Source: JAVBMO01 sp031552355 | Lineage (GTDB): Bacteria > Bacteroidota > Bacteroidia > Bacteroidales > P3 | NCBI GenBank assembly: GCA_031552355.1 | Contig: JAVBMO010000083.1 | Coordinates: 1-13,392 of the forward strand | Direction: 5' to 3' | Length of the DNA stretch: 13,392 nt | Part shown: positions 1 through 6,788 of the stretch, piece after piece | Numbering within the stretch: position 1 is the first letter of the stretch | Layout: every line of letters begins with the position of its first letter | Notes under the pieces: model-generated | Database searches by the model: none | What the model was told of the DNA's origin: nothing | Seen by the model: the letters and a program-made list of their open reading frames with translations, nothing else | Program-made: the position numbers and the translations under genes

Positions 1-57
1 ATGATTGAAAAGAGCAAAAGCCTTTTAAATCGACAAACACGCAAAGTATTACGAAGA

Positions 58-489
58 ATGAAAATCCGACTGACAAAAGAATTTAAGTTCGAAGCGGCAC
101 ATGCCCTGCAAGGCTACGATGGGCTTTGTAAAAATATCCACGGGCATTCGTACCGCTTATTTGTAACCATTATCGGCGAACCTATTTCCGACAAAAACTC
201 ACCCAAATTGGGAATGGTGATGGATTTTGGCGACCTGAAAAAGATTGTCAATGAATTGATTGTCGATAAATACGACCACGCTTTGGTGCTTAATCAGGAA
301 ATGCCGTTCGATAATTCGATTTTGCATACCAAAATAATCCCATTGCCCTATCAACCGACATGCGAAAATCTGCTGTCGGATTTTGCTTCGCAGATACAAA
401 CTAAACTTCCTGCTTCGATTCGTTTGTTTTCTTTGAAAATGTACGAAACAGATTCATCTTATGCCGAATGGTTCGCTAGCGACAACTAA
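58..489 (+). CDS. queD: 6-carboxytetrahydropterin synthase / 6-pyruvoyl-tetrahydropterin synthase family protein (QueD)
   Basis: QueD-type enzymes are zinc-dependent. They convert 7,8-dihydroneopterin triphosphate to 6-carboxy-tetrahydropterin, the second step towards preQ0 and queuosine. Counting from the ATG at 58 (143 residues), the three zinc histidines are visible as H15 (in FEAAHAL) and H28 and H30 (in IHGHSY). The catalytic cysteine C24 lies in CKNIHGH, the Asp-His pair D73-H74 in KYDHALVLN, the PTxENL motif at 100-105, and the pterin-binding glutamate E130 near the C-terminus. An in-frame ATG at base 1 would add 19 basic residues (rich in K and R). I prefer 58 because the family normally begins directly with this beta-strand (MKIRLTKEF); a longer start cannot be excluded, since the sequence before base 1 is not visible. 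The C-x3-HGH pattern favours QueD over a folate or biopterin role. The next gene starts 17 bases after the stop, which suggests co-transcription. Confidence 0.9.
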   Translation: MKIRLTKEFKFEAAHALQGYDGLCKNIHGHSYRLFVTIIGEPISDKNSPKLGMVMDFGDLKKIVNELIVDKYDHALVLNQEMPFDNSILHTKIIPLPYQPTCENLLSDFASQIQTKLPASIRLFSLKMYETDSSYAEWFASDN

Positions 490-506
490 AAGAAACACAC
501 ACAAAT

Positions 507-1601
507 ATGAATAAAACGACGAAAACTATTTTAATTACTTTGGGCGTAGCCCTTGCTCTCTTCCTATTCTGGTATTTTCGCTATTTGGTAGCCTGTTTCC
601 TTATCGCTATTATTGTTTCCGCAATAGGGCAACCGTTGAAAGCGCTATTAGATAAAATCCATATCAAAGGAAAAAAATTGGGAAATACCCTGACGTCAAT
701 TGTTACGCTTGTATTGATAGTTGGGGTTCTTTTCGGCCTGTTCTTTTTGTTTATCCCCTTGATTGCCTCGCAAGCCGCTTCGTTTTTCCAAATAGATTTC
801 ACAAAAATCATCTCTTATTATCAAGAACCTATTGCCCAATTCGAGCAAATTCTTGTCAATTACGGCCTTCTTGGCGAAGGCATAAGTCTTGAAAAATATC
901 TGAATAATCAGGTCATGCATTTCTTGTCCTCAATCGATTACCAGCCACTTATCAGCAACCTGATATCATTTGCAGGCAATTTCTTTATGGGGATCTTCAT
1001 TGTTTTATTTGTGGTTTTTTTCTTATTAAAAGACCCCTCTCTGCTGCCCAATATAGTTTATGTTCTAACTCCCGACAGGAGAATGGAAGAAATTAAACAC
1101 ATTATAAAAACTTCACGAAATCTTATTTCCCGTTATTTTTTAGGCCTTTGCTGCGAAATACTTTCAGTTTCTATATTATTATCTATTGGGTTTTCAATTG
1201 TGGGGATTCCCAACGCCTTTTTTATTGCTTTTTTCTGCGGCATATTGGTTATTGTGCCCTATTTAGGTTCTTTTATTGGTGCAATAATTGGACTGCTGAT
1301 CACTTTGGCTTCGATATTAAGTGTCGATCCCTCAGTCTCGATTTTATTTATTTTGCTTAAGTTTTTTGGCGTTTTCATTGCCGTAAAGGGTATTGATGAT
1401 TTTTTCCTTCAGCCGTTAATCTATTCCAAAAGTGTAAAAGCCCATCCATTAGAAATCTTTTTCGTGATTTTGATAGCCGGAGAAATTGGAGGTATTGTGG
1501 GAATGATTGTAGCTATTCCAACCTACACATTGCTACGAATTATAGCCAAGGAATTTTTTGCCAATTCCAAGTTGGTAAAGTCATTGACAAAGGATATTTA
1601 G
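507..1601 (+). CDS. AI-2E family transporter (PerM/UPF0118-type membrane protein)
   Basis: This is a 364-residue integral inner-membrane protein of the AI-2E transporter (PerM/YdiK/TqsA) family. Its hydrophobic segments lie roughly at residues 7-23, 26-44, 64-86, 152-174, 211-235, 237-268, 277-298 and 313-345. That gives about eight spans, with a soluble stretch at about 90-150 between the third and fourth, as is usual for the family. The C-terminal part carries the recognisable QPLIYSK...HPLEIFF...GGIVGMIVAIP pattern, the best-conserved section of these proteins. Members have been linked to export of autoinducer-2 or to Na+/H+ exchange, so the substrate here cannot be named. The gene lies 17 bases after queD and 3 bases before the next radical SAM gene, so the three are probably one operon. 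The link is positional only. Confidence 0.88.
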   Translation: MNKTTKTILITLGVALALFLFWYFRYLVACFLIAIIVSAIGQPLKALLDKIHIKGKKLGNTLTSIVTLVLIVGVLFGLFFLFIPLIASQAASFFQIDFTKIISYYQEPIAQFEQILVNYGLLGEGISLEKYLNNQVMHFLSSIDYQPLISNLISFAGNFFMGIFIVLFVVFFLLKDPSLLPNIVYVLTPDRRMEEIKHIIKTSRNLISRYFLGLCCEILSVSILLSIGFSIVGIPNAFFIAFFCGILVIVPYLGSFIGAIIGLLITLASILSVDPSVSILFILLKFFGVFIAVKGIDDFFLQPLIYSKSVKAHPLEIFFVILIAGEIGGIVGMIVAIPTYTLLRIIAKEFFANSKLVKSLTKDI

Positions 1602-1604
1602 ATA

Positions 1605-2561
1605 ATGACAGAACAAATTTTCCCTTGGGAGCACAGCCGGCCGTTTAATGCTTATTACAACTATTTTAAAAAACAGTTTTGGCCAAGGGTTCAAAAACTT
1701 TATATAGATGAGGGATTCACTTGCCCGAACCGTGATGGAGCGGCAGGCTATGGTGGGTGTACATTCTGTTGCAATCAGGCTTTTAATCCGTCGTATTGTC
1801 AAAAGCAGCAGTCTGTTTATGTCCAATTGGAAGAGGGTATAAAATTCCACGAATGGCGATACAAAAAAGCGACAGATTATTTGGCTTATTTTCAGGCGTT
1901 TTCCAATACGTATGCGCCTTTGGAAAAATTGAAAGACATTTATTCCCAAGCGCTTGAACATCCGAAAGTTGTAGGGCTTGTAATCGGCACCCGCCCCGAT
2001 TGTGTGGACGAAGAAAAATTGGATTATTTCCGGCAATTGGCCGAGCAATATTATGTTATTGTTGAATATGGTATTGAAAGCTGCTACAATAAAACTTTGG
2101 AACGTGTGAACCGTGGGCATGATTTCGAAAAAACGCAATGGGCTATTGAAGAAACGGCAAAAAGGGGCTTAAAGGTTGGCGGACATTTGATTTTTGGGCT
2201 TCCGGGCGAATCGCGAGAAATGCTCTTAGCCGAGGCCAAAATTATATCCAAATTACCTTTAACGACAGTTAAATTTCATCAGTTGCAAATTTTCAAGGAC
2301 ACTCCCATGGAAAAGGAATACCAGGAAAAGCCTCAAGATTTCCATCTTTTTGAATTGGACGAATATATTGATTTTGTGGTCGATTTTGTGGAACGACTCA
2401 ATCCGAATATTGTGATTGAACGTTTTGCGGGGGAGGTTCCTCCACGGTTTCAGGCAGGCCCCAACTGGGGATTAATTCGCAATGAAAAAGTCTTTTCACT
2501 TATCGAAAACCGTTTCAAAGAAAGAAATACCTGGCAGGGACGATTATGGAAAGGGGAATAG
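1605..2561 (+). CDS. TIGR01212-family radical SAM protein (YhcC-like)
   Basis: This 318-residue protein has the hallmarks of the YhcC/TIGR01212 branch of the Elp3-type radical SAM superfamily. It opens with FNAYYNYFKKQFWPRVQKL and then GFTCPNRDG. The 4Fe-4S cysteines are probably C40, C52 and C55, a C-x11-C-x2-C spacing that differs from the standard C-x3-C-x2-C and is normal for this family. GTRPD at 128-132, a Glu-containing VEYGIES strand at 153-159, a GLPGE turn at 198-202, KFHQLQIFKDTP at 223-234 and RFAGEVPPR at 273-281 complete the family pattern. The reaction is not established; related enzymes act on tRNA or other macromolecules. The start is 3 bases after the stop of the membrane-protein gene, with an AAAGGA sequence at 1589-1594 as a plausible ribosome site. 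An extra cysteine, C56, sits directly after C55, and C65 follows shortly. Confidence 0.9.
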   Translation: MTEQIFPWEHSRPFNAYYNYFKKQFWPRVQKLYIDEGFTCPNRDGAAGYGGCTFCCNQAFNPSYCQKQQSVYVQLEEGIKFHEWRYKKATDYLAYFQAFSNTYAPLEKLKDIYSQALEHPKVVGLVIGTRPDCVDEEKLDYFRQLAEQYYVIVEYGIESCYNKTLERVNRGHDFEKTQWAIEETAKRGLKVGGHLIFGLPGESREMLLAEAKIISKLPLTTVKFHQLQIFKDTPMEKEYQEKPQDFHLFELDEYIDFVVDFVERLNPNIVIERFAGEVPPRFQAGPNWGLIRNEKVFSLIENRFKERNTWQGRLWKGE

Positions 2562-2587
2562 AAACTCTTTAAAAAAACTTTGTTGTA

Positions 2588-2619
2588 TTTGCTTTTTTCA
2601 TATCAAAAATGTATTTTTG
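2588..2619 (+). promoter_or_regulatory. Bacteroidota-type promoter of the dihydroorotase gene
   Basis: TTTG at 2588-2591 and TATTTTTG at 2612-2619 match the -33 (TTTG) and -7 (TAnnTTTG) elements of the primary Bacteroidota sigma factor, separated by 20 bp. Transcription would begin near 2625, giving a leader of roughly 35 bases before the ATG at 2659. This separates pyrC from the upstream radical SAM gene, whose stop is at 2561. It also supports 2659 as the true start, because codons before it lie upstream of or within the promoter. Confidence 0.7.
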
Positions 2620-2639
2620 CGTATCAAAACGTATCAAAA
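2601..2639 (+). repeat. Three TATCAAAA direct repeats around the pyrC promoter
   Basis: TATCAAAA occurs at 2601-2608, 2622-2629 and 2632-2639. The last two form a near-perfect 10-bp tandem (GTATCAAAAC / GTATCAAAAA). The offsets of 21 and 10 bp are close to two and one helical turns. One copy sits in the -33/-7 spacer and two cover the expected transcription start, where a repressor would bind. An operator role is inferred from position only; in AT-rich DNA some of this could be chance. Confidence 0.4.
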
Positions 2640-2658
2640 AATTGATAATGAAAAATTT

Positions 2659-3996
2659 ATGAAATACATACTTTCCAATATTACTTGGGTCAATGAAGGG
2701 AAAATAAACAAAGGGTCCATTACTGTGCAGGAGGGTAAAATCCATAAAATTTATGGCGAAGGCGAAACCCATTTCCCGGAAGGATTTGAAATCATTGACA
2801 GGACAGGGTTTTATCTGTTTCCTGGAATTATTGATTCCCACGTTCATTTTCGTGAACCGGGCTTGACCCACAAAGCCGATATTTTTTCGGAAAGTCGTGC
2901 TGCTGCTGCCGGTGGCGTTACTTCTTTTTTAGAAATGCCCAACACCAATCCGCAGACAACGACCATCCAAGCTTTGAATGAGAAAAAAGCAATCGCCCAA
3001 AAGCAATCGCTGATCAATTATGGATTTTTTGTGGGAGCAACTATGGACAATCTGGAAGAATTGGCAAAGATAAATCCTTCGGAAATCCCCGGAATCAAAG
3101 TGTTTTTAGGCTCTTCGACAGGAAATATGTTGTTGCAAGGCGAAAAAGTAGAACAACTTTTCAAAGCGTTGGGGCATTTGCCTTTGGTTGCCCATTGCGA
3201 GGACGAAGAGATTATTCAAAGGAACACCACTTTATTCAAATCCCGTTATCCCGATGGAGGTTTTGCTGCGCTTCATCCGCAAATAAGAACTGAAGAGGCA
3301 TGTTATAAATCTACGGCAGAAGCGATAGAATTGGCCTCAAAAACCAATGCACGTTTACATATAGCCCATCTTTCCACAGCAAAGGAATTAAGTTTACTAA
3401 GTACTCAAAATCTTAGTGGAAAAAGAATTACGGCAGAAGTTTGTGTCAATCATTTATGGTTTTGTCAGGACGATTACGGAAAATATGGAAACTTAATCAA
3501 GTGCAATCCTGCAATAAAAACAGAACAGGATAGGGATGCTTTGCGCAAAGCATTGTCAGAAAATGCTTTAGATACAGTTGGAACAGACCACGCCCCCCAT
3601 ACTTTTGAAGAAAAGCAAAAGCCCTTTTTCGAAGCGCCGTCAGGGATTCCGTTTATCCAGTTTTCGCTTAATTGCATGTTGGAATTGCATCAAAAAGGAC
3701 TGATTAGTTTGGAAACTTTAGTCGAAAAAATGTGTCATAACCCTGCTATTTTGTTTGGAATCAAAGACAGAGGTTTTATCCGCGAAGGCTATGCCGCAGA
3801 CATGGTTTTGGTCGATTTAACAAAATCCACTTCTGTAGAAAAGGAAACTATTTATTCAAAATGCAAGTGGTCGCCTTTGGAAGGATATATTTTCCAAAAT
3901 TCTGTGGAAGAAACCATTGTAAACGGAGAATTTGTTTACCGAAAAAATGAATTTTTCACTTCACAATCAGGACAAGAATTACGTTTTGACCATTAA
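2659..3996 (+). CDS. pyrC: Dihydroorotase, class I (allantoinase-like amidohydrolase)
   Basis: Dihydroorotase is the zinc enzyme that reversibly closes N-carbamoyl-aspartate to dihydroorotate, the third step of de novo pyrimidine synthesis in the cytoplasm. In the 445-residue product the metal ligands can be placed. H61 and H63 lie in DSHVHFREPG, the likely carbamylated lysine is K147 in GIKVFLGSSTG, then come H179 in VAHCED, H237 in HIAHLST and D310 in GTDHAPHT. R65 is the expected substrate arginine. Length and motifs fit the class I (TIGR00857-like) enzyme rather than the shorter E. coli type; the allantoinase branch is the main alternative. The frame is open back to 2482, inside the upstream gene. 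I chose 2659 because homologous N-termini begin close to this beta-strand, a promoter lies at 2588-2619, and the upstream residues look non-coding. The gene ends just before a strong hairpin. Confidence 0.92.
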   Translation: MKYILSNITWVNEGKINKGSITVQEGKIHKIYGEGETHFPEGFEIIDRTGFYLFPGIIDSHVHFREPGLTHKADIFSESRAAAAGGVTSFLEMPNTNPQTTTIQALNEKKAIAQKQSLINYGFFVGATMDNLEELAKINPSEIPGIKVFLGSSTGNMLLQGEKVEQLFKALGHLPLVAHCEDEEIIQRNTTLFKSRYPDGGFAALHPQIRTEEACYKSTAEAIELASKTNARLHIAHLSTAKELSLLSTQNLSGKRITAEVCVNHLWFCQDDYGKYGNLIKCNPAIKTEQDRDALRKALSENALDTVGTDHAPHTFEEKQKPFFEAPSGIPFIQFSLNCMLELHQKGLISLETLVEKMCHNPAILFGIKDRGFIREGYAADMVLVDLTKSTSVEKETIYSKCKWSPLEGYIFQNSVEETIVNGEFVYRKNEFFTSQSGQELRFDH

Positions 3997-4007
3997 ACAC
4001 ATTCTTG

Positions 4008-4060
4008 ATATATGTAAAAGAGTTGATAAAAATTCCTTTTATCAACTCTTTTACATATAT
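4008..4060. terminator. Bidirectional terminator between convergent pyrC and lysS
   Basis: A perfect inverted repeat has arms at 4008-4031 and 4037-4060 (24 bp each) and a 5-base loop, ATTCC. It lies between the pyrC stop (3996) and the lysS stop (4091), which converge. No long T tract follows the plus-strand arm directly; the arms themselves are A/T-rich near the loop (AAAA/TTTT). Termination in both directions is the natural reading. The stem is unusually long for a simple terminator. Confidence 0.8.
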
Positions 4061-4090
4061 ACTCCCTTTTATGAGGATAAGAATACCCTA

Positions 4091-5809
4091 TCATCCTATC
4101 CAAACTTGTACTTCTTCAAGTTTTATGGCAGGAATATCCAATTTATTTTTTTTACGAAGTCCGTTAAGGTCGTTATAAAGTTTATTGGCATTGGCTTCTT
4201 TCAGTGCCGGGATGGTATTAACACTCAATTTGCGCAACAGAGCTACCCATTCTTTTGGAACACCTAAAGCCATAAATTCTTCATCGGTGGTTTCAACAGC
4301 TTTCTTTTCGGGGCGCATTTGCGGGAAAAACAATACCTCTTGAATGGAAGTCTGTCCGGTTAATAACATGACCAACCTGTCCATCCCAATTCCCATACCT
4401 GATGTTGGCGGCATTCCATATTCCAAAGCCCTCAGAAAATCGTTATCAATAAACATGGCTTCGTCGTCGCCTTTTTGCGAAAGTTTGAGCTGCTCTTCAA
4501 AACGCCCGCGTTGGTCAATGGGGTCGTTCAATTCCGAATAAGCATTGGCTAATTCTTTTCCATTCACCATCAATTCAAACCGTTCGGTAAGTTCGGGATT
4601 TGTACGATGGCGTTTGCACAAGGGCGACATTTCAATTGGATAATCGGTAATAAATGTCGGTTGAATACACTTGCCTTCACATTTTTCGCCAAAAATTTCG
4701 TCAATGAGCTTGCCTTTGCCCATGGTTTCATTTTCTTCGATGCCTAATTTACGGCAAACTTCACGCAAAGCCGTTTCATCCATACCTGAAATATCAATTC
4801 CTGTATTTTCTTTGATGGAGTCTATCATAGAAATACGGCGGAAGGGGGCTTTAAAACTGATTGTATTTTCGCCAACTTTCACATCGGTAGTTCCTAAAAC
4901 ATCTAAACAAATCCGTTCCAGCATTTGCTCGGTGAACGACATCATCCAATTGTAATCTTTGTAGGCAACATAAATCTCCATGGCCGTAAATTCCGGATTA
5001 TGGGTTCTATCCATGCCTTCGTTGCGGAAATTGCGCGAAAATTCATACACGCCGTCAAACCCCCCAACAATCAAACGTTTCAGGTATAATTCATTGGCAA
5101 TACGCAAATACAAAGGAATATCGAGTGCATTGTGGTGTGTAATAAACGGACGGGCGGCGGCGCCACCAGGTATGCTTTGCAAAACAGGAGTATCCACTTC
5201 CAAATAGCCTTTTTCATTGAAGAAATTGCGCATGGAGTTGAATATCTTCGTACGTTTTACAAAAATATCTTTAATGCCGTCATTCACAACCAAATCGACA
5301 TAGCGTTGGCGATAGCGTTGTTCCGGGTCTTCGAAAGCGTCGTAAGCCACTCCGTCTTTGTATTTTACAATTGGAAGCGGTTTCAACGATTTGCTTAATA
5401 TTTTAAATTCCTTGACATGGATACTGATTTCGCCCATTTGGGTAATAAAAACAAATCCTTTTACGCCGATAAAATCGCCGATGTCGGTCAAGCGTTTGGC
5501 AACAGTATTGTAGAGGGTTTTGTCTTCGCCGGGACAAATTTCATCGCGTTTCACATACAACTGGATGCGCCCCACACTATCTTGCAATTCCACAAACGAT
5601 GCCGCACCCATAATCCGGCGGCTCATAATGCGCCCGGCAATGCTCACCTCTTGGTAAAGCGTGTGGTCTTTGGGATAATTTTCATGTATTTCCTGCGTGG
5701 TAACGTTTATCTCATATAAATCGGCAGGATAGGGATTGATTCCCAAAGATTGTAATTCTGCCAATGAATTTCTCCGTACTATCTCTTGTTCACTAAGTTC
5801 TAATGCCAT
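4091..5809 (-). CDS. lysS: Lysyl-tRNA synthetase, class II
   Basis: This cytoplasmic enzyme charges tRNA-Lys with lysine using ATP. The 572-residue product has an N-terminal OB-fold anticodon-binding domain (about 55-140, including GRIMSRRIMGAASFVELQD). The class II catalytic core follows, with motif 1 around 198-213 (the proline at 208), motif 2 at 258-278 (FRNEGMDRTHNPEFTAMEIY) and motif 3 at 471-485 (GMGIGMDRLVMLLTG). The PGGAAARPF substrate loop is at 214-222. The usual core ends near FFPQMRP (494-500). About 70 further residues follow, with a helix-rich pattern, as seen in other Bacteroidota LysRS proteins. The ATG at 5809 gives a standard N-terminus. The glycosyltransferase gene ends 37 bases upstream, and I see no TAnnTTTG box in that gap, so lysS may be read from the upstream unit. 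Its 3' end faces the shared hairpin at 4008-4060. Confidence 0.97.
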   Translation of the reverse strand: MALELSEQEIVRRNSLAELQSLGINPYPADLYEINVTTQEIHENYPKDHTLYQEVSIAGRIMSRRIMGAASFVELQDSVGRIQLYVKRDEICPGEDKTLYNTVAKRLTDIGDFIGVKGFVFITQMGEISIHVKEFKILSKSLKPLPIVKYKDGVAYDAFEDPEQRYRQRYVDLVVNDGIKDIFVKRTKIFNSMRNFFNEKGYLEVDTPVLQSIPGGAAARPFITHHNALDIPLYLRIANELYLKRLIVGGFDGVYEFSRNFRNEGMDRTHNPEFTAMEIYVAYKDYNWMMSFTEQMLERICLDVLGTTDVKVGENTISFKAPFRRISMIDSIKENTGIDISGMDETALREVCRKLGIEENETMGKGKLIDEIFGEKCEGKCIQPTFITDYPIEMSPLCKRHRTNPELTERFELMVNGKELANAYSELNDPIDQRGRFEEQLKLSQKGDDEAMFIDNDFLRALEYGMPPTSGMGIGMDRLVMLLTGQTSIQEVLFFPQMRPEKKAVETTDEEFMALGVPKEWVALLRKLSVNTIPALKEANANKLYNDLNGLRKKNKLDIPAIKLEEVQVWIG

Positions 5810-5846
5810 TTTATGTATCTGATTTATATTTTTGCTTTCCTTGAAA

Positions 5847-6728
5847 TTAAATTTTTATATAATTCTTATATTCAAACAACCGTTTTCCTGTCAATTTTTC
5901 TATTATATACAAGACCCTGTGTTTGAACGATAATTTCTTTTTTGTAATATCAAACTCAAAATCCCAGTCTTGCAAACCAATTCTTTTTTGCATAACTTCG
6001 GGATGAGTTTCTTTGAACAGAGATAAGGAATTTATTTTTGAATAATCGAACAGGTCTTCCTTTTGTAATTTTTTTTGTTGTTCTTCGTAAGGCGATTGGT
6101 TGTCGTGAAAAAGATAATCCAATGCAACTGCTTTTTTGTGCATGTTATAGGGATTTTTCACCCAGCCATAATGATAAATATAGGCATCTATTGCCTTTAC
6201 TTTTAATTTTTCTCCATTTTTCCGAAAGCCTTGAGCATCGCGGTATGAACGAATTTGCTTGTCGTTGCGAATGATGCGGATTTCATTCCTGTACCAACTC
6301 CTTGAATCGCCGATATATTTATAATTCCCATAAAAATGAGTATAATTAAACAACAAACCCTCTACTCTTTTGTCGTTTTTATACTGCAACATTGCATCAC
6401 GAACAATCGGGATATATTTTTCATGAAAAACCTCATCTGCCTGAAGATAAAATGCCCAATCGTATTCTTCCGAAATAGCATCAAAAGCTTTATCGGTCTC
6501 CACTGCCAAAACTTTCCCCCCAACACGCAAAGAATCATCCCAAATGGTTTCAATTATTTTTATTTTGTCTGAAGGAATACTTTTTATCAATTCTAAAGTT
6601 CCGTCATCACTATTACCAACAGACACCACAACTTGGTCACAAACAGGCAATAATGAAGAAATTGCTTCACAAATAGGGTAATCATATTTGATTGCATTTC
6701 TGACAAAAGTGAATCCACAAACTTTCAT
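5847..6728 (-). CDS. Family 2 glycosyltransferase (GT-A fold)
   Basis: The 293-residue product resembles small GT2 (DPM/WaaE-like) glycosyltransferases that move a sugar from a nucleotide-sugar donor to a cell-surface glycan or protein. The N-terminus MKVCGFTFVRNA is the first Rossmann-like strand of that fold. It is followed by VVVSVGNSDDGTLELI (33-48), where the acidic pair binds the nucleotide. WAFYLQADEVFHE (91-103) carries the QADE version of the metal-binding DxD motif. There are no transmembrane segments, so it is probably cytosolic or membrane-peripheral. The frame is open upstream to about 6782 only through a TTG codon; the ATG at 6728 places the conserved first strand at the N-terminus, so I chose it. 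The gene lies 60 bases after the phosphate transporter and 37 before lysS. Donor and acceptor cannot be told from the sequence. Confidence 0.85.
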   Translation of the reverse strand: MKVCGFTFVRNAIKYDYPICEAISSLLPVCDQVVVSVGNSDDGTLELIKSIPSDKIKIIETIWDDSLRVGGKVLAVETDKAFDAISEEYDWAFYLQADEVFHEKYIPIVRDAMLQYKNDKRVEGLLFNYTHFYGNYKYIGDSRSWYRNEIRIIRNDKQIRSYRDAQGFRKNGEKLKVKAIDAYIYHYGWVKNPYNMHKKAVALDYLFHDNQSPYEEQQKKLQKEDLFDYSKINSLSLFKETHPEVMQKRIGLQDWDFEFDITKKKLSFKHRVLYIIEKLTGKRLFEYKNYIKI

Positions 6729-6788
6729 AAAATGAATACTAAAGCCTGACAAACTTTCATTTGGCAGGGTGAGGTTTGTCAAAATTTA

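Noticed and set aside
1..57. In-frame N-terminal extension of QueD from the ATG at base 1.
   Set aside because: The 19 added residues are basic and precede the conserved first strand of the family, which starts at the ATG at 58. The choice is not certain because the sequence before base 1 is not visible.
1581..2138. 185-codon minus-strand frame opposite the YhcC-type gene.
   Set aside because: It is antisense to a gene with clear radical SAM motifs, and its product has no recognisable domain.
2482..2658. Open frame upstream of the dihydroorotase start.
   Set aside because: It overlaps the end of the radical SAM gene in another frame, includes the promoter at 2588-2619, and encodes residues unlike any dihydroorotase N-terminus.
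2648..2662. Tiny frame ATG AAA AAT TTA TGA overlapping the pyrC ATG by ATGA, a possible leader peptide.
   Set aside because: Four codons in an A/T-rich leader are easily due to chance, and no Shine-Dalgarno sequence or attenuator hairpin accompanies it.
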